Assembly (NCBI GenBank): GCA_014872805.1
Contig: WKFN01000014.1
Coordinates: forward strand, 62,001-126,000
Length of the DNA: 64,000 nucleotides
Direction of reading: 5' to 3'
Origin: Opacimonas sp014872805
GTDB taxonomy: Bacteria > Pseudomonadota > Gammaproteobacteria > Enterobacterales > Alteromonadaceae
Shown here: piece after piece, positions 17,984 to 26,884 of the stretch
Layout of the letters: every line of letters begins with the position of its first letter
Numbering within the stretch: position 1 is the first letter of the stretch
Notes under the pieces: model-generated
Seen by the model: only the letters and a program-made list of their open reading frames with translations
What the model was told of the DNA's origin: nothing
The model's database searches: none
Made by a program: the position numbers and the translations under genes

Positions 17984-19444
17984 CTAACGATATAGGAATT
18001 TGGCTGGCTCTTCAATGCTGATCAGTTCACCATCGCTATCAGTTGTGCTTAAGGTAAAGGTGATTTCAGTCACTCGTTCTTCCAAATTGTAGGCATCGGT
18101 GGCAACACTGATGGGAAGATTCAATACTTCACCGGCACCTACTGAGACACGTTGCTCGCCAATCCATTCATGAGAAGCAAGACCTGAAACATTCAAGTCA
18201 AAGATGCGTGTTTCTTGTGACTTATTCAGTACCTTTAGGGTAAAGACATTTTCAATTAAGCCTTGATTGGTTTCGCGATAAAGTGAATTACGGTCACGAA
18301 TAATATCCAAATCGAGAGGCTTCCGGCTCATAAAATCTGCCGCGAGTAGGCCACACATCACAACCAGAACAACAGCATAACCAATTAACTTTGGCCGAAC
18401 AATTTTGGTGGTTCCTCCGGCAAGTTCATGCTCTGATGTAAAGCTGATTAAGCCTTTGGCATAGCCCATTTTGTCCATGACACCATTACATGCATCCACA
18501 CATGCACCGCAGTTAATGCACTCGTATTGCAGACCATTGCGTATATCAATACCCGTAGGACAGACTTGGACACATAGGTTGCAGTCTATGCAATCTCCTA
18601 ATCCTTTGGCTTGCAGCTGTTCAGGCGTGGCTTTGCGAGAGCGCGGTCCGCGTCCTTCACCACGTTTGGTATCATAGGCCACCGTAAACGTGTCTTTGTC
18701 AAACATAGCCGATTGGAATCGAGCATAAGGACACATGTGTAAGCACATGATTTCTCTCATCCAACCAGCGTTGCCATAGGTACATCCTGCGAAAAATAAA
18801 ACACTAAACGCGGCCCAAAAACTCGTATCAAGTGTGACCACGTCAATAAATAGTTCTCGTATCGGAGTGAAGTAACCCACAAACGTCATCGCCGTAAGGA
18901 GCGATATCAATAACCACGTTGTGTGTTTGGCGGATTTGCGTAAGAACTTATCGGTATCCATTTTGCGTTGGTCAAGCTTCATGCGTTTGTTGGCATTGCC
19001 TTCAAACAGTTCTTCAAAATAGATAAACATATAGACCCAAGTCGTTTGTGGGCACATGAAGCCACACCATACACGTCCGGCAAAGGTGGTGACAAAAAAT
19101 AATGCAAACGCCGCCACAATGAATATATAAGCCAATACTGTTAAGTCTTGTGGCCAAAGCGTCATAGCAAAAAGGGTAAAACGTTGCTCAGGAATATCAA
19201 ATAAAATAGCTTGCTGCCCGTTATATGTAAGCCACGGAATGACCGCAAACAAGGCGAGGAAAATAAAACCAAAGAACCGACGGAAATTTTCAATGGTGCC
19301 TTTTACGGCGCGAACATAGATACGTGAGCGAGCGGGATATTGTGTTTGCCCAGCATCATCTGCCGGTTTAACCGTCACGCGTTTGGGCACGGTTTTGGGT
19401 TTTTGCTCTGAAGGTATAACCTTGATAGGGATTTGTTCGCTCAT
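17984..19444 (-). CDS. ccoG: Cytochrome c oxidase accessory protein CcoG (RdxA/FixG)
   Basis: Membrane iron-sulfur protein needed for copper delivery to cbb3-type oxidases. 486 residues with about five transmembrane segments, a PQTTWVYMFIYFEELFEG stretch typical of the family, two 4Fe-4S cysteine sets (CIDCNLCVQVCPTG and CINCGACVDACNG), a final membrane helix (LIGYAVVLVVMCGLLAADFM) and a C-terminal immunoglobulin-like periplasmic domain. The ccoNOPQ and ccoHIS genes are not in the window, so it is separated from its usual cluster or that cluster lies elsewhere. Confidence 0.95.
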   Translation of the reverse strand: MSEQIPIKVIPSEQKPKTVPKRVTVKPADDAGQTQYPARSRIYVRAVKGTIENFRRFFGFIFLALFAVIPWLTYNGQQAILFDIPEQRFTLFAMTLWPQDLTVLAYIFIVAAFALFFVTTFAGRVWCGFMCPQTTWVYMFIYFEELFEGNANKRMKLDQRKMDTDKFLRKSAKHTTWLLISLLTAMTFVGYFTPIRELFIDVVTLDTSFWAAFSVLFFAGCTYGNAGWMREIMCLHMCPYARFQSAMFDKDTFTVAYDTKRGEGRGPRSRKATPEQLQAKGLGDCIDCNLCVQVCPTGIDIRNGLQYECINCGACVDACNGVMDKMGYAKGLISFTSEHELAGGTTKIVRPKLIGYAVVLVVMCGLLAADFMSRKPLDLDIIRDRNSLYRETNQGLIENVFTLKVLNKSQETRIFDLNVSGLASHEWIGEQRVSVGAGEVLNLPISVATDAYNLEERVTEITFTLSTTDSDGELISIEEPAKFLYR

Positions 19445-19701
19445 GTAACACCTTGATTGGTTGACTCAACTATTTCGATTATAAATGTTGAGTCGGGTTC
19501 CTTTATTGAAGTATATCAATGTTTTGCCGTGTTTTTTGTTATCTAACTGTATGTTTTACGTGAATTAAATGTAAATCTTTGCTTGATTTAGACTGAATTC
19601 AATCTGAACTTTATCTTAGTCATCTAGTGAAATACTGTGGTTTTTGCTAGATTAGAAAACGTAACTTTTTGTAATTGTCGACCGACGTTGAGGTAAACGT
19701 A

Positions 19702-20253
19702 ATGCGTGCCCTAATCATTAGTTTTGTTGTGGTAAGTTTTTTTGCACAGATGCAAGCTAACGCGGAAGAATCATCACAAGACATTGTGTCAGAAAGAGAG
19801 CGAGTGTCCATTATATGGCAAGACTATCGCTCATTTAATGATGTGAAGCCGGTCAATCAAGGTCGAACCAAATTCGCTAAACACGTGTTTAACGAACTCA
19901 GCGACTATTTTGCTCAACTTGCTTCAGAACTCCCTGATGGGCAGCGCTTTGAGATTACTGTGACGAATTTAGATCTTGCTGGACAGGTATTTCCTGCTAG
20001 CTTTGTTGGTTTGGGCTCTGGTGGCCAAGATGTTCGTTTAGTGAAAGATGTACATATTCCTCGAATGGACTTAAGCTGGCGCATCTTGGACGCCAATGGA
20101 GTTCAAATAAAAGCTGCTGAAGACTCGATAAAAGACATGAGTTTTAACCAACGTCACAATCCTTTTTTCAGTCATGAATTTTTGCGTTACGAAAAAAATA
20201 TGTTGCGCTCGTGGTTCAAGCGCAACATAGTTGACAACGTTGCCCAAAATTAA
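19702..20253 (+). CDS. Exported DUF3016 protein
   Basis: 183 residues from the ATG at 19702, which has GAGG 9-12 bases upstream; a longer frame from 19675 lacks support. The signal peptide (about 1-22, ALIISFVVVSFFAQMQANA) suggests a periplasmic product. The body matches DUF3016: VSIIWQDYRSFNDVKP, VFNELSDYFAQLASELPDGQ, VTNLDLAGQV and a C-terminal LRYEKNMLRSWFKRN. Function unknown. Its last four bases overlap the opposing acyl-CoA dehydrogenase gene. Confidence 0.82.
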   Translation: MRALIISFVVVSFFAQMQANAEESSQDIVSERERVSIIWQDYRSFNDVKPVNQGRTKFAKHVFNELSDYFAQLASELPDGQRFEITVTNLDLAGQVFPASFVGLGSGGQDVRLVKDVHIPRMDLSWRILDANGVQIKAAEDSIKDMSFNQRHNPFFSHEFLRYEKNMLRSWFKRNIVDNVAQN

Positions 20254-22007
20254 TCGATACTAAATACCTCTAAAGGCATGTCGTTCACGCACTCTGAGAC
20301 TTGCATTGATAATTTGTGATGCGCTGCTCTGGGCAAAATATAGTTAATATAAAATTGGCCTGTGTAGAGCTTGTTTTGTCGGTATGACGAATCCTCGATG
20401 GCGGTAAGGGAATCAAGGACGGAACACCACAATATGCCAGTAAGTTGGTAACCACAATACTGTAAATAATCATGCGCTTTACTTGCACTAGATAAGGCAG
20501 AATCCCCCATTAATGATTGCGATGTGTGATACCAATCAGACAGAAGTTGTGTGGCTTTATCCACAAGTGAATCATCGTTGATATTACGGATCATCTGGGT
20601 AAGTTCAGCCTGTGTTGCAGCGAGGAATTCACCGTGACTGCGCGTCAGTTTACGACCGATCAAATCACCCGCCTGGATCCCGTTGGTCCCTTCGTACAGC
20701 TGTGCAATTCGATTATCACGAAGTAGCTGTTCCATGCCCCATTCGCGGATGTAACCATGTCCACCTAATACTTGAATGCCATGATGCGCCGCTTCGGTGC
20801 CAATATCCGTAAAAAAGGCTTTTGTAATTGGCGTTAAGTATGCGATCACCTGTGAAGCGTGAGATTGTTGTTCAGGTACACCATGCTTTTCAATATCCAT
20901 CAGTTTGGCGTACCACAAAGACATGGCGCGACAACCTTCGGCCAATGATTTTTGTGTCAATAACATGCGTTTGACGTCTGGCTGGGCAAGGATTGGGTCT
21001 GCTTTTTGTGAAGGGCTTATAGAACCAGAGGGACTGCGTGATTGTAAGCGCTCACTAGCATAGGCAAGAGAGCCTTGGTAGGCGATTTCAGCGGTCCCTA
21101 GACCTTCTAATCCAACTTGGAACCGTGCATCGTTCATCATGGTAAACATACACGCCAAACCGTTATTTTCTTCACCCACAAGATAGCCAATGGCGCCATC
21201 GTAATTCATGACACATGTTGGGGAGCCTTTGATCCCCATTTTGTGTTCCAAACTACCCACGCTAAGAGTGTTAGCCGCACCTAAATTACCTTGAGCATCA
21301 ATTGTGATTTTGGGAACCAAAAATAAACTAATGCCTTTCACTCCTGGTGGCGCATCCGGCAAACGCGCGAGCACCATGTGGATAATATTGTCAGTCCAAT
21401 CGTGATCGCCACCGGTAATGAATATTTTGGTGCCGGTGATCCGATATGACCCGTCTTCTTGGGGCTCGGCTTTGGTCGATAACAAACTCAAATCAGAACC
21501 TGCTTGAGGTTCCGTTAGATTCATAGTGCCGGTCCACTCACCACTGATGAGTTTAGCCAGATAGGTGTCTTTTAGCGCTTGCGTACCATGTTTGGTTAAA
21601 GCCAGTATGGCGGACTCTGTCAGCATAGTGGTTAAACGCCAACTGATATTGGCTGAATTCAGACACTCATGGATAGGTACAGCCATGGTATAAGGCAATG
21701 CAGAACCGCCATAATCGACATCGCCGAGCATCGCATTCCAGCCATTGGCAATATATTGAGCATACGCTTGGGCAAAGCCATCGGGCGTTGTGACCTTGCC
21801 ATTTTGCAAGCGACACCCCTGCTCATCTCCTATTTGATTGAGTGGTGCAATGACATCCTGGGCAAACTTAGCGCCCTGCTCGAGGATATCTTGCGCCAAT
21901 TCACTGTCATAATCAGATAGACCAAGAGCTTGATAATGAGTATCTAAATCCAGCCAAGTGTGTTGCAAAAACTGTAAATCTCGGAGCGGAGCACGATATT
22001 GAGGCAT
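20250..22007 (-). CDS. Acyl-CoA dehydrogenase
   Basis: FAD-dependent acyl-CoA dehydrogenase, first step of beta-oxidation. 585 residues, in the long subgroup with an extra C-terminal domain. Visible: TEPQAGSDLSLLSTKA (FAD and substrate binding), YRITGTKIFITGGDHD, EHKMGIKGSPTCVMNYDGA, the helical domain HHGIQVLGGHGYIREW, and LYEGTNGIQAGDLIGRKL, containing the usual catalytic Glu. It resembles enzymes of Pseudomonas and Alteromonas annotated for medium to long chains; chain length cannot be told. No beta-oxidation partners adjoin. Confidence 0.93.
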   Translation of the reverse strand: MPQYRAPLRDLQFLQHTWLDLDTHYQALGLSDYDSELAQDILEQGAKFAQDVIAPLNQIGDEQGCRLQNGKVTTPDGFAQAYAQYIANGWNAMLGDVDYGGSALPYTMAVPIHECLNSANISWRLTTMLTESAILALTKHGTQALKDTYLAKLISGEWTGTMNLTEPQAGSDLSLLSTKAEPQEDGSYRITGTKIFITGGDHDWTDNIIHMVLARLPDAPPGVKGISLFLVPKITIDAQGNLGAANTLSVGSLEHKMGIKGSPTCVMNYDGAIGYLVGEENNGLACMFTMMNDARFQVGLEGLGTAEIAYQGSLAYASERLQSRSPSGSISPSQKADPILAQPDVKRMLLTQKSLAEGCRAMSLWYAKLMDIEKHGVPEQQSHASQVIAYLTPITKAFFTDIGTEAAHHGIQVLGGHGYIREWGMEQLLRDNRIAQLYEGTNGIQAGDLIGRKLTRSHGEFLAATQAELTQMIRNINDDSLVDKATQLLSDWYHTSQSLMGDSALSSASKAHDYLQYCGYQLTGILWCSVLDSLTAIEDSSYRQNKLYTGQFYINYILPRAAHHKLSMQVSECVNDMPLEVFSID

Positions 22008-22074
22008 AGCTAATCCTTTGCGTGGTTAGACCAGTCAATATAATTGTAGCGGATTTGTTAAATAGGTGTAAAGT

Positions 22075-22578
22075 TTAGTCGGAGTTTACTTTGATGGATT
22101 TGGAACTTGGGGTGTGCAAAAATGTGTTTTTGATTGCAACGAGATCATCAGGGTGATGAAGATTTTTGTGCGTCAGCGTGAAAGGATCTAACAAGACTAA
22201 TTCCAAGCCGCTTATGCTTGTTCGTGGAAATTGATTAGCGTTAATGACATTATCAAGAGAACATGCAACCAGTTGTATTTGCGATGGTGTTACTTGTCCC
22301 AAGTGCACTAGTTTTGCATTCCAGCCAGTGGAAATAAATAGCCCCTTATGTGCCGCACACACATTAACACCGGTATGCGAGATTAAGCCGTATTGACCAT
22401 CGGTTTGTTGTAATAGAATTTGGTCATCAAAACGAATGACACACGCGTAGGTCATGTCCGTATTTGAACTTGCCCACACATCACTTCGGCATGTAGCTGT
22501 AGAGTCATGACTAGGTTGCGAACAACCACTTAAAAACCAAAGACTTAAGACTAAGGTAATAGATCTAAACATTTGCAT
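22075..22578 (-). CDS. Lipoprotein with degenerate Nudix-like domain
   Basis: 167 residues with a lipoprotein signal: hydrophobic LVLSLWF then LSGC with the lipidated Cys at 19. The part ACVIRFDDQILLQQTDGQYG is built like the first strands of a Nudix domain, and CAAHKGLFISTGWNAKLVHLG aligns with the region that normally carries REUXEEXGU, but the catalytic glutamates are missing. It is therefore at best an inactive Nudix-fold lipoprotein; this is a weak resemblance seen by eye. No clear homologue recognised. Divergent from the efflux operon. Confidence 0.6.
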   Translation of the reverse strand: MQMFRSITLVLSLWFLSGCSQPSHDSTATCRSDVWASSNTDMTYACVIRFDDQILLQQTDGQYGLISHTGVNVCAAHKGLFISTGWNAKLVHLGQVTPSQIQLVACSLDNVINANQFPRTSISGLELVLLDPFTLTHKNLHHPDDLVAIKNTFLHTPSSKSIKVNSD

Positions 22579-22653
22579 TGTCGGTATTAATCGGGTGAAT
22601 GTATAATATATTACTAATAGATTATATATAATTATAAATAAAAAAGGATCCCC

Positions 22654-23706
22654 ATGCTTAACGCCCTACGTTCCCCAATTTGGTACGGTGTCATCGCTTT
22701 AATAATTTTTTTGGTTTATTTGAATTGGCCAGCAGAAGATCAACAACGGCGCGGCGGACCTCGTGCAACACCTGTAATTACTCAAGTTGTTAGCCAGCAA
22801 GCGTTGCCCATTACCGTTGAGGCATTAGGCACAGGTCGAGCAAATGAATCCATCACAATTGCAGCGCAAGATTCAGAAGTTATTGAAACTATCTATTTTG
22901 ACGACGGGCAACAAGTCAGTAAAGATACTCTGTTAATCCAGCTCAATGCAACACAAGAAAAAGCGCGTTTCAACGAGGTTCAAACCAATTTAGACGAAGC
23001 TTTGCGTCAGTTAACTCGTTTACAGAATTTGGCTCAGACCAACGCAACGTCCAAGCAACTTCTTGATGAACAAAATGCCCGAGTAGAAGCCTTACGAGCG
23101 CAATTAGCGGTAGCACAAGCCAATTTGGCAGATAAAGAAATCAGAGCGCCATTTTCTGGTGTGTTGGGCTTGCGCAATGTTTCTACAGGAGCCTTTGTTC
23201 GTGCCGGTGAAGTTCTGACTACGCTAGATGACTTGTCGGTTTTAAAAATGGATTTTGCTCTACCAGAAAAACATCTTGCTACTGTTGCCGTTGGTCAAGA
23301 AGTATTTGCCACGACGAGCGCCTATCCCAATGACACCTTTGCTGGAGAAATCACAAGCATTGATTCTCGCATCAATCCTGTCACACGTTCTATCAACGTG
23401 CGCACTGTGATTGACAATGCTGACGGTCGCTTACGGCCAGGAATGTTGCTTAAGGTAGTATTACAAAAAGACGTGCTGCAAACCTTGGTGATTGATGAAA
23501 AAGCATTAGTGCCAGATGAAGATCGCCAGTTTGTGTTTAAAGTCGTTGACGGCAAGGCAGTAAAAACTCAAGTGCAACTCGGTGTGCGCCGCCCTGGAAA
23601 AGTTCAGATTCTGGATGGATTAGTGCCCGGAGATGAGGTGGTAACCCAAGGCACCTTGAGGATCCGTGACGGGTCTTCGCTTAATGTTCTCAGCAACGAG
23701 GGCTAA
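22654..23706 (+). CDS. RND efflux periplasmic adaptor (membrane fusion protein)
   Basis: 350-residue AcrA/MexE-type adaptor. An N-terminal membrane anchor (about 7-22) rather than a lipoprotein signal; the barrel-sandwich parts VEALGTGRANESITIAAQ and IRAPFSGVLGLRNVSTGAFV flank a coiled-coil hairpin (about 105-155). The later domains hold TTSAYPNDTFAGEITSIDSR and LVPGDEVVTQGTLRIRDGS. It is 3 bases upstream of the permease gene. No outer-membrane channel gene adjoins, so a TolC-like partner must be elsewhere. Upstream DNA is very AT-rich. Confidence 0.93.
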   Translation: MLNALRSPIWYGVIALIIFLVYLNWPAEDQQRRGGPRATPVITQVVSQQALPITVEALGTGRANESITIAAQDSEVIETIYFDDGQQVSKDTLLIQLNATQEKARFNEVQTNLDEALRQLTRLQNLAQTNATSKQLLDEQNARVEALRAQLAVAQANLADKEIRAPFSGVLGLRNVSTGAFVRAGEVLTTLDDLSVLKMDFALPEKHLATVAVGQEVFATTSAYPNDTFAGEITSIDSRINPVTRSINVRTVIDNADGRLRPGMLLKVVLQKDVLQTLVIDEKALVPDEDRQFVFKVVDGKAVKTQVQLGVRRPGKVQILDGLVPGDEVVTQGTLRIRDGSSLNVLSNEG

Positions 23707-23709
23707 ATT

Positions 23710-26700
23710 ATGTGGATTTCAGATACGGCCGTTAAACGTCCGGTTTTTGCATCGGTTGTAAACTTACTTCTGATTGTGTTTGGGCTCGTCGCAATTAGTT
23801 TGTTGTCTCTTCGGGAATATCCAGATATCGATCCGCCTATTGTATCTGTTAATACCAGTTATCCAGGCGCGTCTGCTGAAATTATTGAAACTCGTATCAC
23901 GCAACTATTGGAAGATCGCATAAGCGGTATCGAAGGGATCAAAAACATCAATTCCTCTTCGCGCAACGGTCGATCGAGTATTTCCATTGAATTTAATCTT
24001 TCACGTGATATTGATGCGGCTGCAAATGACGTCAGAGAGCGTATTAGTCGTGCATTGGGTAACTTACCTGACCAAGCATTTCCTCCGGAGGTGTCAAAGG
24101 CCGGTGGCGATGAAGACACAATTGTTTGGTATAACTTGCGCAGTACCAATTTATCCGTGATGGAGCTGACCGATTATGCTGACCGGTACATTGTTGACCG
24201 ATTATCGGTGGTGGATGGTGTCGCCCGAGTTCGCTTAGGTGGAGGCAGCAGTTATGCCATGAAAATACTGCTCGACCGCGATGCGATGGCTGCGCGTGGC
24301 GTGACTGTCAGTGATATTGAACGCATTATTCGAGCAGAAAATGTGGAATTGCCAGCAGGTCAAATCGAATCCACTTATCGCGATTTTGACGTGCGTGTGG
24401 CACGGAGCTTTTTGACCCCAGAGGACTTTGGGCGATTGGCGATAAAGGCGAATGCCTCGGGCTATATCGTGCGCTTAAACGAAGTTGCACAAGTTTTGTT
24501 AACTGCAGATGATTATAAAACCGATTTTCGCGGTGATGGCGTCAATATGATTGGATTGGGGATCATCAAACAATCTAAAGCCAATACGCTAGCTGTCGCA
24601 AGAGGCGCCAAAGAAGAAATTAAACGCATTGAGGAGACTTTACCGGACAATATATTTATTGTGCCAAGTTATGATTCTTCGGTGTTCATCGAACAATCGA
24701 TTCAAGAGGTATACAACACACTCGCAATCGCCATGATGATGGTGATTATCGTTATCTATCTCTTCTTGGGTAACATTCGTGCGACACTCATACCGGCAGT
24801 GACGGTGCCTGTGTCGTTGATTTCGGCTTTTATTGTTATGTATGCGTTGGGCTTTTCGATCAACTTATTGACCTTGTTAGCCCTTGTATTGGCTATTGGT
24901 TTAGTCGTCGATGATGCCATTGTCGTACTGGAAAATATTTATCGTCGAATCGAGATGGGTGAGCCGGCTTTACTTGCTGCGTATCGCGGTACAAGAGAAG
25001 TCGGTTTTGCGGTCATTGCAACGACGCTCGTGTTGATTTCGGTGTTTGTGCCTTTGGTGTTTTTGGAAGGCAATATCGGCAGTTTATTTACCGAGTTTGC
25101 GCTTGCCATTGCAGCAGCTGTGGCGTTTTCAAGCTTTACTGCGTTAACGCTTTCGCCGATGTTAAGCTCTAAACTCCTCAAGAAGCGTTCGCGCAGTAGT
25201 GGGTTTGGCAAGCTTGTCGAAAAGGTGTTTAGCAGAGTTGAACTCTCCTATACTTCGACTTTACAACGCACCATCAAGCAACCTATAGGTGTTTTAGCAT
25301 TGCTGATTGCCTCAGGGGCTGTGATTTATTTATTACAAGCAAGTTTACCGTCAGAAGTGGTGCCGCGTGAAGATCGAGGAAATTTCTATATTGTGATGCA
25401 AGCACAAGAGGGCGCGTCGTACGAATCGAATAGCGCGAACCTCAAAAAAATTGAAGATATCCTATTACCCTATTTAGAAACCGGAGAGATGGTTCGCGTG
25501 TTAGTCAGAACGCCTGGTTTCGGAGGCCGTGCTGGTATTGCGATTGTAGGTGCTGCGGATTGGGAATCGCGCAGTCGTGATACCTTTTCTTTGATGAATG
25601 AGGTAACTGGCAAGTTACAAGCGATTCCGGATGTGAGAGCCTTTGCTATCATGCGCTCAGCAATTGGCGGGCGCGGACTTGGGCGTCCAGTACAGTTTGT
25701 ATTGCAAGGCAATACTTATGAAGAGCTGGCACAGTGGCGTGACATCGTTATGGAAAAAGCACGAGAAAATCCAAAACTGCAGCGCTTGGACTCAGACTAC
25801 AAAGAAACGACTCCACAAATTCTACTCAATATTGATAAAGAACGTGCGGCTGATCTGGGTGTGTCCATTTCGGATATTGGGCGAACTCTTGAAACCATGT
25901 TGGGACAGCGCCGAGTCTCGAGATACATTGACCGTGGTCAAGAATACGAGGTGATCATGGAAGGCATCGAGTCAGATTATCGAGATCCAAGTAGCATCGA
26001 CAATATCTTTGTGCGTTCGAGTACAAGTGGTCAACTTATTCCAATGGAGAATTTGTTGCAAGTGTCTGAGCAGGCAACATCTGCCACATTAAATCGCTAT
26101 AACCGCATGCGCAGCATTACTATTTCGGCGAATTTAGCAGATGATTATACGCTGGGTGAAGCCTTGGCTTATTTAGAAAATATTGTGGCAACCGAATTAC
26201 CTGATGGGGTGAGTATTGATTACAAAGGTCAGTCTTTACTGCTTCAAGAATCGGGCAGCTCATTTATGTTTATATTTGCCATGGCGTTGGCGGTGACCTA
26301 TTTTGTCCTTGCTGCGCAATTTGAAAGTTGGGTGCACCCACTTGTCATAATGCTAACGGTGCCTCTCGCCCTTGCTGGTGCCTTTATCGGCCTTCAATTA
26401 TCGGGAATGTCATTGAATATCTATTCCCAAATTGGGTTAGTGATGCTCATTGGTTTGGCGGCCAAAAACGGCATATTAATTGTTGAGTTTGCGAATCAAT
26501 TACGAGATGCGGGTAAAGAGTTTTCAGACGCCTTGCTTATGGCCTCTAAACAACGTTTTCGTCCCATAGTAATGACTGGTTTTACAACTGTTTTCAGTGC
26601 GTTGCCTTTGGTTCTGGCAACGGGGCCTGGTGCTGAAAGTCGTGCGGTGATTGGTATGGTGATCTTCGCAGGGGTGTTATTCTCGGTGTTTTTGACGCTG

Positions 26701-26814
26701 TTTGTGGTGCCAACGATTTATTATTACTTGGCGCGGAATACTCGCTCACCGCAAGCATTAAGTCAGCAAATTGAACAATATGAGGATGAGATCCCTTATC
26801 GCAAGGGGGAGTAG
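23710..26814 (+). CDS. RND efflux transporter permease (HAE1/AcrB-type)
   Basis: 1034-residue proton-driven inner-membrane pump of the hydrophobe/amphiphile efflux family. Twelve transmembrane segments in two halves with large periplasmic loops. Visible: SVNTSYPGASAEIIETRIT near the first loop, the proton-relay helix LLALVLAIGLVVDDAIVVLEN (DD pair, split here around GLVVDD) and the mirrored VMLIGLAAKNGILIVEFAN in the second half. Exports drugs, bile salts or solvents; substrate unknown. Forms an operon with the adaptor gene and ends at a strong terminator. Confidence 0.95.
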   Translation: MWISDTAVKRPVFASVVNLLLIVFGLVAISLLSLREYPDIDPPIVSVNTSYPGASAEIIETRITQLLEDRISGIEGIKNINSSSRNGRSSISIEFNLSRDIDAAANDVRERISRALGNLPDQAFPPEVSKAGGDEDTIVWYNLRSTNLSVMELTDYADRYIVDRLSVVDGVARVRLGGGSSYAMKILLDRDAMAARGVTVSDIERIIRAENVELPAGQIESTYRDFDVRVARSFLTPEDFGRLAIKANASGYIVRLNEVAQVLLTADDYKTDFRGDGVNMIGLGIIKQSKANTLAVARGAKEEIKRIEETLPDNIFIVPSYDSSVFIEQSIQEVYNTLAIAMMMVIIVIYLFLGNIRATLIPAVTVPVSLISAFIVMYALGFSINLLTLLALVLAIGLVVDDAIVVLENIYRRIEMGEPALLAAYRGTREVGFAVIATTLVLISVFVPLVFLEGNIGSLFTEFALAIAAAVAFSSFTALTLSPMLSSKLLKKRSRSSGFGKLVEKVFSRVELSYTSTLQRTIKQPIGVLALLIASGAVIYLLQASLPSEVVPREDRGNFYIVMQAQEGASYESNSANLKKIEDILLPYLETGEMVRVLVRTPGFGGRAGIAIVGAADWESRSRDTFSLMNEVTGKLQAIPDVRAFAIMRSAIGGRGLGRPVQFVLQGNTYEELAQWRDIVMEKARENPKLQRLDSDYKETTPQILLNIDKERAADLGVSISDIGRTLETMLGQRRVSRYIDRGQEYEVIMEGIESDYRDPSSIDNIFVRSSTSGQLIPMENLLQVSEQATSATLNRYNRMRSITISANLADDYTLGEALAYLENIVATELPDGVSIDYKGQSLLLQESGSSFMFIFAMALAVTYFVLAAQFESWVHPLVIMLTVPLALAGAFIGLQLSGMSLNIYSQIGLVMLIGLAAKNGILIVEFANQLRDAGKEFSDALLMASKQRFRPIVMTGFTTVFSALPLVLATGPGAESRAVIGMVIFAGVLFSVFLTLFVVPTIYYYLARNTRSPQALSQQIEQYEDEIPYRKGE

Positions 26815-26831
26815 AGCTTAAGGATTGGCAT

Positions 26832-26867
26832 AAAAAATCCCGCCATCGTTGCCGAGGCGGGATTTTT
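26832..26867. terminator. Bidirectional terminator between the RND operon and rpoD
   Basis: AAAAATCCCGCC/GGCGGGATTTTT stem (12 base pairs) with an 11-base loop; the arms end in A and T runs, so it can stop transcription from both sides. The two genes converge on it. Confidence 0.88.
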
Positions 26868-26884
26868 CAATTTAAGAGATTTAA

